Assembly: GCF_003149455.1 (NCBI RefSeq)
Contig: NZ_QFFK01000004.1
Span: 124,001-188,000, forward strand
Direction of reading: 5' to 3'
DNA length: 64,000 nt
DNA from: Chitinophaga deserti
GTDB lineage: Bacteria; Bacteroidota; Bacteroidia; Chitinophagales; Chitinophagaceae
Below are positions 26,787 through 34,515 of the stretch, piece by piece (the stretch's first letter is position 1; each line of letters begins with the position of its first letter). The notes beneath the pieces are model-generated. The model saw only the letters and a list, made by a program, of their open reading frames with translations. It ran no database searches and had not been told where the DNA came from. Made by a program: the position numbers and the translations under genes.

Positions 26787-27194
26787 TCAGGGTGCGGGCG
26801 GTATTTGCTGCATGGCAGCCAGTACCTGCGTATGCTGTGCCCGTTGTTTGCTGATACGGCGGCCGCGGAAAAAGAGGTACAGGTTGAAGAACAGCATAAC
26901 GCCCAGGTAGATGCAGAAGCCGCCCAGTTTGGTGCTCAGTACTTCCAGCATCGTTTGCTGTGTAGCCACTTCCCGCCCGATGGTCATGATGTAAAAAGCA
27001 CATCCCAGATTCAGGAGGTAGAAGCCTGTTTCGAACAGTTTGTTGGTAGACAGGGCGATCTCTGCCTTGCCGTTGAAAATATCCAGCATAAACACTTTAC
27101 TGTTTTTGAAAAGCGTGCGCGCTACAAACCAGGTGAGGAATATAACCGCCGGCAGGTATACGAGATAGGCGAGGAAGTGATAATTGGTCGTCAT
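26787..27194 (-). CDS. Small integral membrane protein, unknown function
   Basis: This 135-residue protein is predicted from its hydrophobic stretches to have three or four membrane helices (FLAYLVYLPAVIFLTWFVA; KLFETGFYLLNLGCAFYIM; FCIYLGVMLFFNLYLFFRG), with a basic C-terminal tail (GRRISKQRAQH). I do not recognise a named family. It shares the pattern N-x-L-x-x-TG[F/Y]YLLNLG with the next upstream gene, so the two are paralogues. It lies 11 bp downstream of that gene and is probably co-transcribed from the promoter at 27580-27610. No catalytic residues stand out. Confidence 0.75.
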   Translation of the reverse strand: MTTNYHFLAYLVYLPAVIFLTWFVARTLFKNSKVFMLDIFNGKAEIALSTNKLFETGFYLLNLGCAFYIMTIGREVATQQTMLEVLSTKLGGFCIYLGVMLFFNLYLFFRGRRISKQRAQHTQVLAAMQQIPPAP

Positions 27195-27205
27195 GGTAAG
27201 TGGAT

Positions 27206-27559
27206 TTAGGAATGAGGTATTGTTTGTTGTTTTTTGCCGATGTAGTAAATGGCCGCCATGTTGCAGTAATGAATGAATGCCAGTGTGAGGATGATGCGGC
27301 CCGTCATCACCGTTACGCTCGTCAGCAGCCCCGTCCAGTTCTCCACCCGTTCCCAGGTACTGATCATTACTGCAGCATACCCCAGGTTAAGGAGGTAGTA
27401 CCCGGTGAGCAGGAGGCGGTTGATGGCATCCGTTAATGATACATTATTCTGCAAAAGGTGGAGGATGAAGGCACGCCCGTTGCGGTAAAAGATCCAGCCC
27501 ACCCAAATGGTGACAAAACCTGTGATGCAGCCATAAACGAGGTAAGCCAGCGTATTCAT
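27206..27559 (-). CDS. Small integral membrane protein, paralogue of its downstream neighbour
   Basis: This 117-residue protein has three to four hydrophobic helices (LVYGCITGFVTIWVGWIFY; LLLTGYYLLNLGYAAVMIS; a third from about residue 83). It shares the TGYYLLNLG core with the 26787-27194 product. Function is unknown. It is the first gene of a two-gene operon with a textbook Bacteroidota promoter (TTTG, 19 bp, TACCTTTG) at 27580-27610, which argues that the pair is really expressed. Confidence 0.75.
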   Translation of the reverse strand: MNTLAYLVYGCITGFVTIWVGWIFYRNGRAFILHLLQNNVSLTDAINRLLLTGYYLLNLGYAAVMISTWERVENWTGLLTSVTVMTGRIILTLAFIHYCNMAAIYYIGKKQQTIPHS

Positions 27560-27579
27560 AGTTTTGTTGTTTGACAGAT

Positions 27580-27610
27580 CAAAGGTATATGATGATATTG
27601 AACTTTCAAA
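27580..27610 (-). promoter_or_regulatory. Consensus Bacteroidota promoter (-33 TTTG, -7 TACCTTTG)
   Basis: On the minus strand TTTG (complement of 27607-27610) is followed after exactly 19 bp by TACCTTTG (complement of 27580-27587). Both boxes and the spacing match the primary sigma factor consensus. The start site should be near 27575, 16 nt before the ATG of the 27206-27559 gene. Confidence 0.8.
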
Positions 27611-27650
27611 ATGTATTGAAAGAAAAATATATTGAGGTGGTATAGCATGA

Positions 27651-27685
27651 ATCCGTTTCCCGTAGTTTTTGATCCGTTTCCCGTA
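27651..27685 (+). promoter_or_regulatory. 21-bp-spaced direct repeat, LytTR-type operator candidate
   Basis: The 14-mer ATCCGTTTCCCGTA occurs twice, at 27651-27664 and 27672-27685, with a period of exactly 21 bp. LytTR-domain response regulators bind two direct half-sites with a GTT core at this spacing. The second copy ends 22 bp before the -7 box at 27708, where an activator would touch polymerase. Confidence 0.6.
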
Positions 27686-27707
27686 CCAGCGGGATGGGGA
27701 GGGGTGC

Positions 27708-27715
27708 TATCTTTG
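27708..27715 (+). promoter_or_regulatory. -7 element of the gene at 27735
   Basis: TATCTTTG is a full match to TAnnTTTG and lies 19 nt before the ATG at 27735. A -33 TTTG is missing and is replaced by the direct repeats at 27651-27685. Confidence 0.65.
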
Positions 27716-27734
27716 CGGCGACAAAAACAACATC

Positions 27735-28403
27735 ATGAAAAAGTTAACCCTGCTATTCCTTACAATCGTTCCCTTGATCCTGCTCGCAACCGCTGCAGGC
27801 AAGCGTTCCAGCCGGATGAAACATCCCGCTGCAGTGCAGGCTCCCGTAAAAGAGACTACTACGGCCACCAGGCCTTTTCATATCGAAGGGAAGGTATTCC
27901 GCCTGCCTGCAGGTATCTCACTTGTAGAGCGTACCATGAAAGGGCACGACGCTCTGGACTGCTCCTGTGAAACGGCACACCAGGTTCAGCGTTATGGCGA
28001 TGGCTGCTTAGTACGCCTTCGCTTCAGCCTCCGCAATCATACCGCAGCAGATGTGAAAGTGACGCTGCCTGCCGGACTGGTATTCCTGAATAAGTACGAC
28101 CGTTCCAACGATGCTTTACTGGCGCGGCCGGTTGTACTTACGGTACCTGCGGGAGCTGTGGTTGCTTATCACCTCGACCTGTTCGGGCTGAACGAGTCTA
28201 TCCCCACACCTGGGCCGGAAGGTCCTTACCGTTTCGGTCCTGTATCCGGGAACTACGATCTTCAGGCGCTTTTAATGACGCTGGAGAGCAAATCCCTGGC
28301 CGATGTGCATAGTCTTGCCGTTGCCCAGGATGCCATATGGGAGGTTACAAATGGCCATATCCTGAATGCGGCCCTGGCAGGAAAGATTGCCCGGCTGCCC
28401 TGA
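27735..28403 (+). CDS. Secreted protein of unknown function
   Basis: This 222-residue protein begins MKKLTLLFLTIVPLILLATA, a clear signal peptide. The mature part has a cysteine cluster (LDCSCETAHQVQRYGDGC, near residues 75-93) and then strand-rich sequence (CLVRLRFSLRNHTAADVKVT, LPAGLVFLNKYD) resembling an immunoglobulin-like fold, with a helical C-terminus. I do not recognise a family. An upstream in-frame start at 27669 would destroy the signal peptide, and the promoter at 27708 supports the ATG at 27735. The gene is monocistronic and apparently controlled through a LytTR-type direct repeat; its role is unknown. Confidence 0.75.
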   Translation: MKKLTLLFLTIVPLILLATAAGKRSSRMKHPAAVQAPVKETTTATRPFHIEGKVFRLPAGISLVERTMKGHDALDCSCETAHQVQRYGDGCLVRLRFSLRNHTAADVKVTLPAGLVFLNKYDRSNDALLARPVVLTVPAGAVVAYHLDLFGLNESIPTPGPEGPYRFGPVSGNYDLQALLMTLESKSLADVHSLAVAQDAIWEVTNGHILNAALAGKIARLP

Positions 28404-28459
28404 TGCCGTGTGAAAAATCAAAAGAACTGAGCACGATAACTGCCGGTTTTTGCCGCAGC

Positions 28460-28487
28460 GGCCGTTCCCTTCCCGGAGCGGCCTTTT
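28460..28487 (+). terminator. Probable terminator of the secreted unknown gene
   Basis: GGCCG (28460-28464) pairs with CGGCC (28479-28483), extended by CC/GG inside, followed by TTTT. It lies 57 bp after the stop at 28403. Confidence 0.55.
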
Positions 28488-28550
28488 ACATTCCGCAAGG
28501 CTTATCCATGCAGTTAATATCCTACCAGAATCAGCCCTTTTTGCCAATAT

Positions 28551-28605
28551 TCATCCTTCGCTCATCCTTCGGTCATCCTTCGGTCATCCTTCAGTCAACC
28601 CTCAG
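28551..28605. repeat. 11-bp tandem repeat, five units
   Basis: Units TCATCCTTCGC, TCATCCTTCGG, TCATCCTTCGG, TCATCCTTCAG and TCAACCCTCAG follow each other with an exact 11-bp period. Divergence grows toward the 3' end. The rest of 28606-28860 is AT-rich, with no gene. Confidence 0.9.
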
Positions 28606-28860
28606 TTCAAACCACCCCCAGCCGAACTTTGACTAAAAGATGATAGTACAGTGAGTTGATTATCAGTTAATTGAATAAAGTTCATATGTGTGCTTAAATG
28701 CGCGTTTCTGATATTATATTAACGTGTTTTGGCTTTATTATTAAGTGAATTGAATGACGGTTTTAATACCGCCACTTTTTTTAGAAAGGAGTAACGGTTG
28801 AGGTTGATGAATTGCTCTTATAAGGAAACCTATTCTTTTACATCAACCAAAACCCCTGCT

Positions 28861-31197
28861 ATGCCTGGAATTTTACGCGTCCTGCTGCTTTGCAGCCTTT
28901 TACCGGCCGTTACCCTTGCGCAGTCGCCTCCCAAAAGGGAACTACGCGGCGCCTGGGTGGCTACCTACCTGAATATCGACTGGCCCAATAAGACACAAAC
29001 ACCTGCCCAGCAAAGGGCTGCATTCATTGCCATTGCCGATCATCACCGTGCCACAGGCCTCAATGCCCTGTACATACAGGTGCGCAGTCAGTGCGATGCC
29101 ATGTACCCCAGTGAACTGGAACCCTGGTCTGCCGACCTTACCGGTACTCAGGGCGCCCCGCCTTCCACCTTCTGGGACCCCATGGCTTTCGCCATCGAAG
29201 AATGCCATAAGCGCGGCATGGAGTTCCACGCCTGGATCAATCCCTACCGCGCCGTAGGTAACTCCAACAACCTGCCCGGCTTCGCAGCTACCCACGTAGC
29301 TAAAGCGCATCCGGAATGGCTCCTCAGCCAGGGTACCCTCCGCGTACTGGATCCCGGACTGCCACCCGTTCGTGATCACATCTCCGCAGTGATCACCGAT
29401 ATCCTGCGCCGCTATGATGTGGACGGTATCCACTTCGATGATTACTTCTATCCCCCTAACGCACCCGCAGGCACCGCGCCTTATAACGACTCTGCCACCT
29501 TTGCGGATTATCCGCGTGGGTTTACCGTGAAAAATGACTGGCGGAGAGATAACGTGAACCTCCTCATTCAACGGGTATATGACAGCGTTAAAACCATCAA
29601 GCCCTGGGTGAAATTCGGTGTGAGTCCTTCGGGTATTTACCGCAACAGCACCAATCCTGAAATCGGGTCACCTACTGCAGGACTGGAACACTACACCACC
29701 CTTTATGCAGATACCAAACGCTGGCTGCAGGAAGGCTGGGTAGATTACATCATGCCACAGGTATATTGGTGGATCGGGCAACCGGGTGCCAACTATGGTG
29801 TAATCGTACCCTGGTGGAATAATCAGGCAGCAGGCCGCCATATTTACATCGGCCTCGCCGGATACAAAATGGGTGATGCGGCTGCCGGTGCAGGATGGAC
29901 AGACTCCACCCAGATACCCCGCCAGATCAGGATGAACCGCAGTCATGCCAATGTATATGGCCAGTCTGTTTACAACACTACCAGCATGCGTGTTAATACC
30001 CGCAAAGGCTTCCGCGACTCCCTGCGCCTGTTTATGTATGCGAAACCTGCATTGCTGCCAGCTATGAAGTGGCGCGACAGTATCGCTCCCGCTGCACCTT
30101 TCGGATTATTTGCAGAACAAACAGGTGATGATGTGCGCCTCTTCTGGTGGCATAACGGAGATCCGCAGGATCAGCAGAACCGCGCGCGTCAGTTCGCCAT
30201 CTATCGTTCCACATCACCACAAATAGATACCAACTCGGTAGACCAGCTGCTGGCTATAACGCCGGTTGATTCCATCGGGTATACGGATACTTCCGCTTTA
30301 CCCGGCACTACCTACTATTATGCTGTAACGGCGCTCGACCGTTATCACAATGAAAGCAGCCGCTCCGCGCTGGCAGCTAACCTTGCGCCCACTATTCAGG
30401 GCCCGGGTAACCAGTGGCTCTTTGGAGATGCAGACTGCAGTGCCCCCATACCCGATTACCGCGATTCCGTTATGGTGGATAATCCTGAAGGGGTAACCAT
30501 TGAGCAGTATCCTGTTCCGGGCAGCCTCGTAAGGCACAATGATCCGGTACACTTTATCGCTACCAACCTTGGCGGGAAGTCTGATACTGCTTCGATGTTC
30601 GTTCAGCTGAAAGATACCCTGCCGCCGCAGTTGAGCGAAATCACTCCTTCACCTGCATTGCTGCAAACGCCTAACAATAAAATGATTACCGTAGGCCTGG
30701 ATTATACGGTGACGGATTGCAGTCCTGTGCAACGTACGGTGACTATTACCAGCAACGAGCCTGATTCCGGCAGCCCGGATTGGGAAGTGGTGAATGAAAA
30801 CACTGTGAAGCTCCGCGCGCAGCGTAACCCGCTTGGCAACGGAAGGGTGTATACGATTACGGTTACTGCAACCGATACTGCAGGACGTTCCAGCGTTCAG
30901 ACCAGTTATGTACTGGTGCCGTCCAACAAACCGTGGACGCATGGTAATGGACTTGCCGCTACCGTGTTGCCGAATCCTTCCTTCCATCAGTTTGTGCTGG
31001 TGCTGGTAAGCAAATCGCAGCAACCCATCAATATCCGTGTGTACAACAGTGCAGGTCAGCAGGTGGAAGCCCGTCAGGGACTTGCACCTAACAGCACCGT
31101 AACGCTGGGAAGCAATTACCAGCCGGGACTTTACTACATCGAAATCATTCAGTTTAACGTGCGCCAGGTCATTAAAGTGGTGAAGCTGGGGCAATAA
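28861..31197 (+). CDS. Secreted GHL10-family glycoside hydrolase-like protein with FnIII and T9SS sorting domains
   Basis: This 778-residue protein has a signal peptide ending TLAQS. Residues of about 25-335 match the glycosyl-hydrolase-like 10 family (DUF187): RELRGAWVATYLNIDWP, ALYIQVRSQCDAMYPS, EFHAWINPYRA and VDGIHFDDYFYP, the HFDD at 191-194 being the likely acidic centre. A fibronectin type III-like domain follows near 405-490, then an Ig-like region, and a C-terminal type IX secretion sorting domain (TVLPNPSFHQFVLVLVSKSQ ... GLYYIEI ... KVVKLGQ). The protein is therefore expected outside the cell or on its surface. GHL10 proteins are thought to act on cell-wall or surface glycans, but activity is not settled. 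In-frame starts up to 28798 exist but spoil the signal peptide. Confidence 0.92.
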   Translation: MPGILRVLLLCSLLPAVTLAQSPPKRELRGAWVATYLNIDWPNKTQTPAQQRAAFIAIADHHRATGLNALYIQVRSQCDAMYPSELEPWSADLTGTQGAPPSTFWDPMAFAIEECHKRGMEFHAWINPYRAVGNSNNLPGFAATHVAKAHPEWLLSQGTLRVLDPGLPPVRDHISAVITDILRRYDVDGIHFDDYFYPPNAPAGTAPYNDSATFADYPRGFTVKNDWRRDNVNLLIQRVYDSVKTIKPWVKFGVSPSGIYRNSTNPEIGSPTAGLEHYTTLYADTKRWLQEGWVDYIMPQVYWWIGQPGANYGVIVPWWNNQAAGRHIYIGLAGYKMGDAAAGAGWTDSTQIPRQIRMNRSHANVYGQSVYNTTSMRVNTRKGFRDSLRLFMYAKPALLPAMKWRDSIAPAAPFGLFAEQTGDDVRLFWWHNGDPQDQQNRARQFAIYRSTSPQIDTNSVDQLLAITPVDSIGYTDTSALPGTTYYYAVTALDRYHNESSRSALAANLAPTIQGPGNQWLFGDADCSAPIPDYRDSVMVDNPEGVTIEQYPVPGSLVRHNDPVHFIATNLGGKSDTASMFVQLKDTLPPQLSEITPSPALLQTPNNKMITVGLDYTVTDCSPVQRTVTITSNEPDSGSPDWEVVNENTVKLRAQRNPLGNGRVYTITVTATDTAGRSSVQTSYVLVPSNKPWTHGNGLAATVLPNPSFHQFVLVLVSKSQQPINIRVYNSAGQQVEARQGLAPNSTVTLGSNYQPGLYYIEIIQFNVRQVIKVVKLGQ

Positions 31198-31227
31198 GGT
31201 GTCTCTATCCGGAAATGTAGAACAAAG

Positions 31228-31256
31228 CAGGGCTGTCCATAAGGCGGCCCTGTTTT
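31228..31256 (+). terminator. Intrinsic terminator of the GHL10 gene
   Basis: CAGGGCTGTC (31228-31237) pairs over 10 positions, two of them G-U, with GGCGGCCCTG (31243-31252), and TTTT follows. It lies 31 bp after the stop codon. Confidence 0.8.
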
Positions 31257-31275
31257 CATTTCCACTTAATCGCCG

Positions 31276-31283
31276 TATATTCC
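31276..31283 (+). promoter_or_regulatory. -7-like element 4 nt before the DUF5690 start codon
   Basis: TATATTCC (6 of 8 to TAnnTTTG) ends 4 nt before the ATG at 31288. The same arrangement recurs at several genes in the window (see findings). Confidence 0.4.
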
Positions 31284-31287
31284 GTAC

Positions 31288-32565
31288 ATGCAATTTACCC
31301 GTCGGGAACTGGGCGTTGCGGCCTTCGCTGCCATTACCGCCTTCTGCGCTTATACCGCCATCTTTTCTTTCCGGAAAGCCTTTAACGTAGGGGCTTTTGC
31401 GGGGCATACGCTTTGGGGTATGGATTACAAAACGGTGTTGGTAGTATCGCAGGTATTTGGCTATATGCTCAGTAAGTTTTACGGCATCCGTTTTATTGCC
31501 GGATTACAACGGAAGAACCGGCATTGGCTGATACTGGGGCTTACAGGAGCAGCCTGGATGGCATGGGCACTCTTTGCCATTGTGCCGCCGCCTTATAACT
31601 GGTGGTGCCTTTTCCTGAATGGTTTTCCGCTGGGGATGTTGTGGGGTGTGGTATTTTCTTACATCGAGGGGCGCCGTACAACGGATATGATCAGTGCCGC
31701 ACTGGCCGTGAGCTTCATATTTGCATCGGGCCTTGCCAAGAGTGTGGCCCAATGGGTAATGGAAGGATGGGGGATAAGTGAATACGGAATGCCCTTCGTG
31801 GTAGGTTGTATTTTTATGCCGGCACTCATTGTATTTGTATTGCTGCTGGAGAAGATTCCGCCTCCGGGGGAAGATGATAAAGCACAACGGATGGAAAGGT
31901 TGCCAATGCCTGCTGCAGACCGCAGGGCGTTATTAAAGCGCTTCTGGCCGGGGATTACGCTGCTGGTGATCGTTTATATCCTTGTTACCATCCTGCGCGA
32001 AGTGCGCGACAGTTTCATGGCAGATATGTGGCGCTCTTCAGGAGAACCCTTTCAGCCGGGTGTATTCGCAGGTACAGAAAGCCTAATTTCCATCGTTATC
32101 CTCATTATGATCGCTGCCATGAGCTGGCTGCAGCATAATTTCCGTGCTTTCTTTGTTACCCAGTGGATCATGCTGGCAGGCTTTGCACTCACGCTTTGCG
32201 GGGCTATGCTCTTCTCCGCCGGACAGCTGGGTATGTATGCCTGGATGCTCATAGCGGGACTGGGCCTCTACATGGTGTATATTCCTTTCAACAGTTTGTT
32301 GTTCGACCGCTTCATTGCCGCGTTCCGATTTACGGGGAACGTAGGTTTCCTCATCTATATCGCAGACTCCTTCGGGTACCTTGGCAGCGTAGCCGTAATG
32401 CTCACCAAAACCGTGTTCCGGCTGGAAGTCAACTGGCTGGATTTCTATACCGGACTGGTGAAGATAGCAGGAGTGATTGGTTTGCTGGGTACCGCACTGG
32501 CCATGTACTGGTTCCGGAAGAAGTACCGTGAGAGCGTTGCGCAGTTACAGCACCCAAATCAGTAA
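31288..32565 (+). CDS. DUF5690 family integral membrane protein
   Basis: This 425-residue protein has about 12 hydrophobic segments and an MFS-like layout: an N-terminal block with FSFRKAFNVG, a central cytoplasmic loop rich in charges near residues 190-215 (EKIPPPGEDDKAQRMERL), and a second hydrophobic half. The RKAFNVG and LREVRDSFMADMW segments are what I associate with DUF5690, a membrane family of Bacteroidota whose substrate is unknown. A transporter role is inferred from topology only. The 3' end overlaps the convergent DUF1304 gene by 21 bp. The ATG at 31288 is supported by the -7-like element 4 nt upstream. Confidence 0.82.
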   Translation: MQFTRRELGVAAFAAITAFCAYTAIFSFRKAFNVGAFAGHTLWGMDYKTVLVVSQVFGYMLSKFYGIRFIAGLQRKNRHWLILGLTGAAWMAWALFAIVPPPYNWWCLFLNGFPLGMLWGVVFSYIEGRRTTDMISAALAVSFIFASGLAKSVAQWVMEGWGISEYGMPFVVGCIFMPALIVFVLLLEKIPPPGEDDKAQRMERLPMPAADRRALLKRFWPGITLLVIVYILVTILREVRDSFMADMWRSSGEPFQPGVFAGTESLISIVILIMIAAMSWLQHNFRAFFVTQWIMLAGFALTLCGAMLFSAGQLGMYAWMLIAGLGLYMVYIPFNSLLFDRFIAAFRFTGNVGFLIYIADSFGYLGSVAVMLTKTVFRLEVNWLDFYTGLVKIAGVIGLLGTALAMYWFRKKYRESVAQLQHPNQ

Positions 32566-32907
32566 AAGGGTAATTAATGCAGGAAGCGCCTGCACGAAGA
32601 AGATGCGTTTTGTAGCGGTGACAGCTCCGTAAATACCTGCTACGGCCACACACAACAGGAAGAATACCGCCACATGCTGCTGCCAGGCAGGATCGTGGAT
32701 CCATACGCTCCAGATGAGGCCGGCTGCCAGAAAGCCATTATACAGCCCCTGATTGGCCGCCAGCGCTTTGGTAGGTTCGAACATTTCTTTGGGGATCTGT
32801 TTAAATACTTTGGGCGCCTTGGTGGTCCAGGCAAACATTTCGAGCCAGAGAATGTACAAATGCTCGATTGCGATCAGGGTAATCAGAATAAGAATGATGA
32901 TTGCCAT
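32545..32907 (-). CDS. DUF1304 family membrane protein
   Basis: This 120-residue protein has four predicted membrane helices: one at the N-terminus, then NGFLAAGLIWSVWIH, VAVFFLLCVAVAGIYGAVTA and the C-terminal QALPALITLLLIWVL. The EHLYILWLEMFAW motif near residue 15 and LAANQGLYNGFLA near residue 50 are signatures of DUF1304 proteins. Function is unknown. It overlaps the end of the DUF5690 gene in the opposite direction, so both mRNAs share a 21-bp complementary end. Confidence 0.9.
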   Translation of the reverse strand: MAIIILILITLIAIEHLYILWLEMFAWTTKAPKVFKQIPKEMFEPTKALAANQGLYNGFLAAGLIWSVWIHDPAWQQHVAVFFLLCVAVAGIYGAVTATKRIFFVQALPALITLLLIWVL

Positions 32908-32990
32908 AGGGGGTGGTGCTTGTTTCCTTCAATTTACCCAATTTAATGCCGGATTGTTCAGTCCCGGGAATAAAAAAGCCGGTCCCCCCT

Positions 32991-33914
32991 TTATTTCGTT
33001 ATGATAAAGAATTTCTTTTTCGGGCTTTTGGCGGGAACGAGCGTTTTAATGGCTTCTCCGGCTTCCAGTGAACGGTCGGCCTCAATAAGACTGGCGCCGC
33101 CTTCTATCACCGCGCGGTAAGCTTTGGCACGTTCTGCTGCATCCGGAAGCTTGTCGTAAGTAGGGGCAGCAGATATCATGCACATAACGCCCCGTTTGTT
33201 AAGGTTGGCATACAGCGGCTTCAGCTCAGGTTTATTATCCGGGCCAACATAGGCCATGATATGCGACCAGGGGATGTTTTCCTGTTCATACTCTTCCAGC
33301 GCTTTCTGTGTTTTTACGAAGGCTTCGAATACGATCTCCTTATTGCGCTCGTGATACCATTTTGCTTCTTTAGCGGAATGAACAGTTACCATTACATGGC
33401 CTTCCGCTTTGTTTCTACGGATGATATCGGCCGTCATCTGGAAAGGAACATCCTTTTTATCGAGGATGAGCACGGTTTTGCCGCGTGCCCATTTGATAGC
33501 CTCTTCCAGTGTGGGAATCCGGAAATCAGTGAGGTTACCTTCTACATCTTTCAGGCGGAGCTGTTTCAGTTCGGCAAGGGTATAATCACCTACTTTACCG
33601 GTACCATTTGTGGTGCGGTTGAGGGTGGCATCGTGCATGAGAACGATCACGCTGTCTTTCGTCAGGCGCGGGTCTATCTCGAAAGTGGCAGGTGTGTATT
33701 TAAGGGTGTTTTCCAGTGCTTCAATACTGTTTTCCGGAAAGCCTTTGTTGATGCCGCCGCGATGGCCGCTTACGAAAGGAATATCGTTGCCGGTGTATTT
33801 GAAGAAGGAGCGGAGCTCTTTCGCGTTTTTTATCTTCAGCACATGCAGGCCGGATTGGGCAAAGGAGCCGAATGCGCAGCAAAGTATTGCGCTGCAGAAG
33901 AGGATTCTTTTCAT
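32991..33914 (-). CDS. Exported glycerophosphodiester phosphodiesterase family protein
   Basis: This 307-residue protein starts MKRILFCSAILCCAFGSFAQ, a signal peptide with cleavage after Ala-Gln. The catalytic core is visible: GHRGG near residue 45, FPENSIEAL near 55, FEIDPRLTKD near 70 and VLMHDATLNRTT near 82, so the two active-site His and the Glu-x-Asp metal ligands are kept. It should cleave a phosphodiester of a polyol in the periplasm, releasing a polyol or its phosphate. It is the last gene of the operon with a polyol-type permease and two FGGY kinases, 4 bp after the phosphatase gene. The frame is open further upstream, but the chosen ATG gives the signal peptide. Confidence 0.92.
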   Translation of the reverse strand: MKRILFCSAILCCAFGSFAQSGLHVLKIKNAKELRSFFKYTGNDIPFVSGHRGGINKGFPENSIEALENTLKYTPATFEIDPRLTKDSVIVLMHDATLNRTTNGTGKVGDYTLAELKQLRLKDVEGNLTDFRIPTLEEAIKWARGKTVLILDKKDVPFQMTADIIRRNKAEGHVMVTVHSAKEAKWYHERNKEIVFEAFVKTQKALEEYEQENIPWSHIMAYVGPDNKPELKPLYANLNKRGVMCMISAAPTYDKLPDAAERAKAYRAVIEGGASLIEADRSLEAGEAIKTLVPAKSPKKKFFIITK

Positions 33915-33918
33915 GCTG

Positions 33919-34515
33919 TCAGAATTTGGCATTGAGGTGTTGTAAGGTGAAGGCGCCATCCGTATCGAGGGTGAACATGGTGACAGAAGCGTTCTCCTGT
34001 ACCAGCATCCGGTAATTACGAAGGGGCATGCCCAGTTTATAAGACAGGTATAGTCTGTTGACGCCATTGTGTGCGGCTACGAGAATATTACCTGTGGGAT
34101 GTTTGCGGTGTATATCGAGGAAGAAGGCATCTACCCGCTCCACGATCTCTTTCCCGTTTTCGCCGGTACCGCCAGCGCGGAAGCGGTAGGGATCTTCCAT
34201 CCACCTGTGCCAGTGTTCAGGCGCTTCTGCAATGAATTCCTCTTTGGTTTTATGTTCCCATGCGCCAAAGTCGGCTTCAATCAACCTTTCATCTTTGCTG
34301 ACATAAGCACCCGATGCGATATTAGCCGTCATGAAAGCACGTTCCAGCGGGGAGGAGTACACCCCGTCGAAAGCGATGTCTTTCAACTGATCGCGAACAG
34401 CCTCTGCCTGCGAGATACCTTTGGCGGTAAGCGGAATATCGGTACGTCCGCAATAGCGGTTATTGTCTGCGTTCCAGGCGGTTTGTCCGTGGCGGAGGAG
34501 GTAAACGTTAAGCAT
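33919..34515 (-). CDS. Histidine phosphatase family protein
   Basis: This 198-residue enzyme of the phosphoglycerate mutase-like superfamily shows the LLRHGQTAWN motif (catalytic His8), the YSSPLERAFMTA region with its conserved Arg, the acid-donor region EADFGAWEHK, and the second His in VAAHNGVNRL. No signal peptide is present, so it acts in the cytoplasm. In this operon it most likely removes phosphate from a small sugar or polyol phosphate, but its exact substrate cannot be read. It overlaps the kinase gene upstream by 8 bp and is followed after 4 bp by the phosphodiesterase. Confidence 0.92.
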   Translation of the reverse strand: MLNVYLLRHGQTAWNADNNRYCGRTDIPLTAKGISQAEAVRDQLKDIAFDGVYSSPLERAFMTANIASGAYVSKDERLIEADFGAWEHKTKEEFIAEAPEHWHRWMEDPYRFRAGGTGENGKEIVERVDAFFLDIHRKHPTGNILVAAHNGVNRLYLSYKLGMPLRNYRMLVQENASVTMFTLDTDGAFTLQHLNAKF

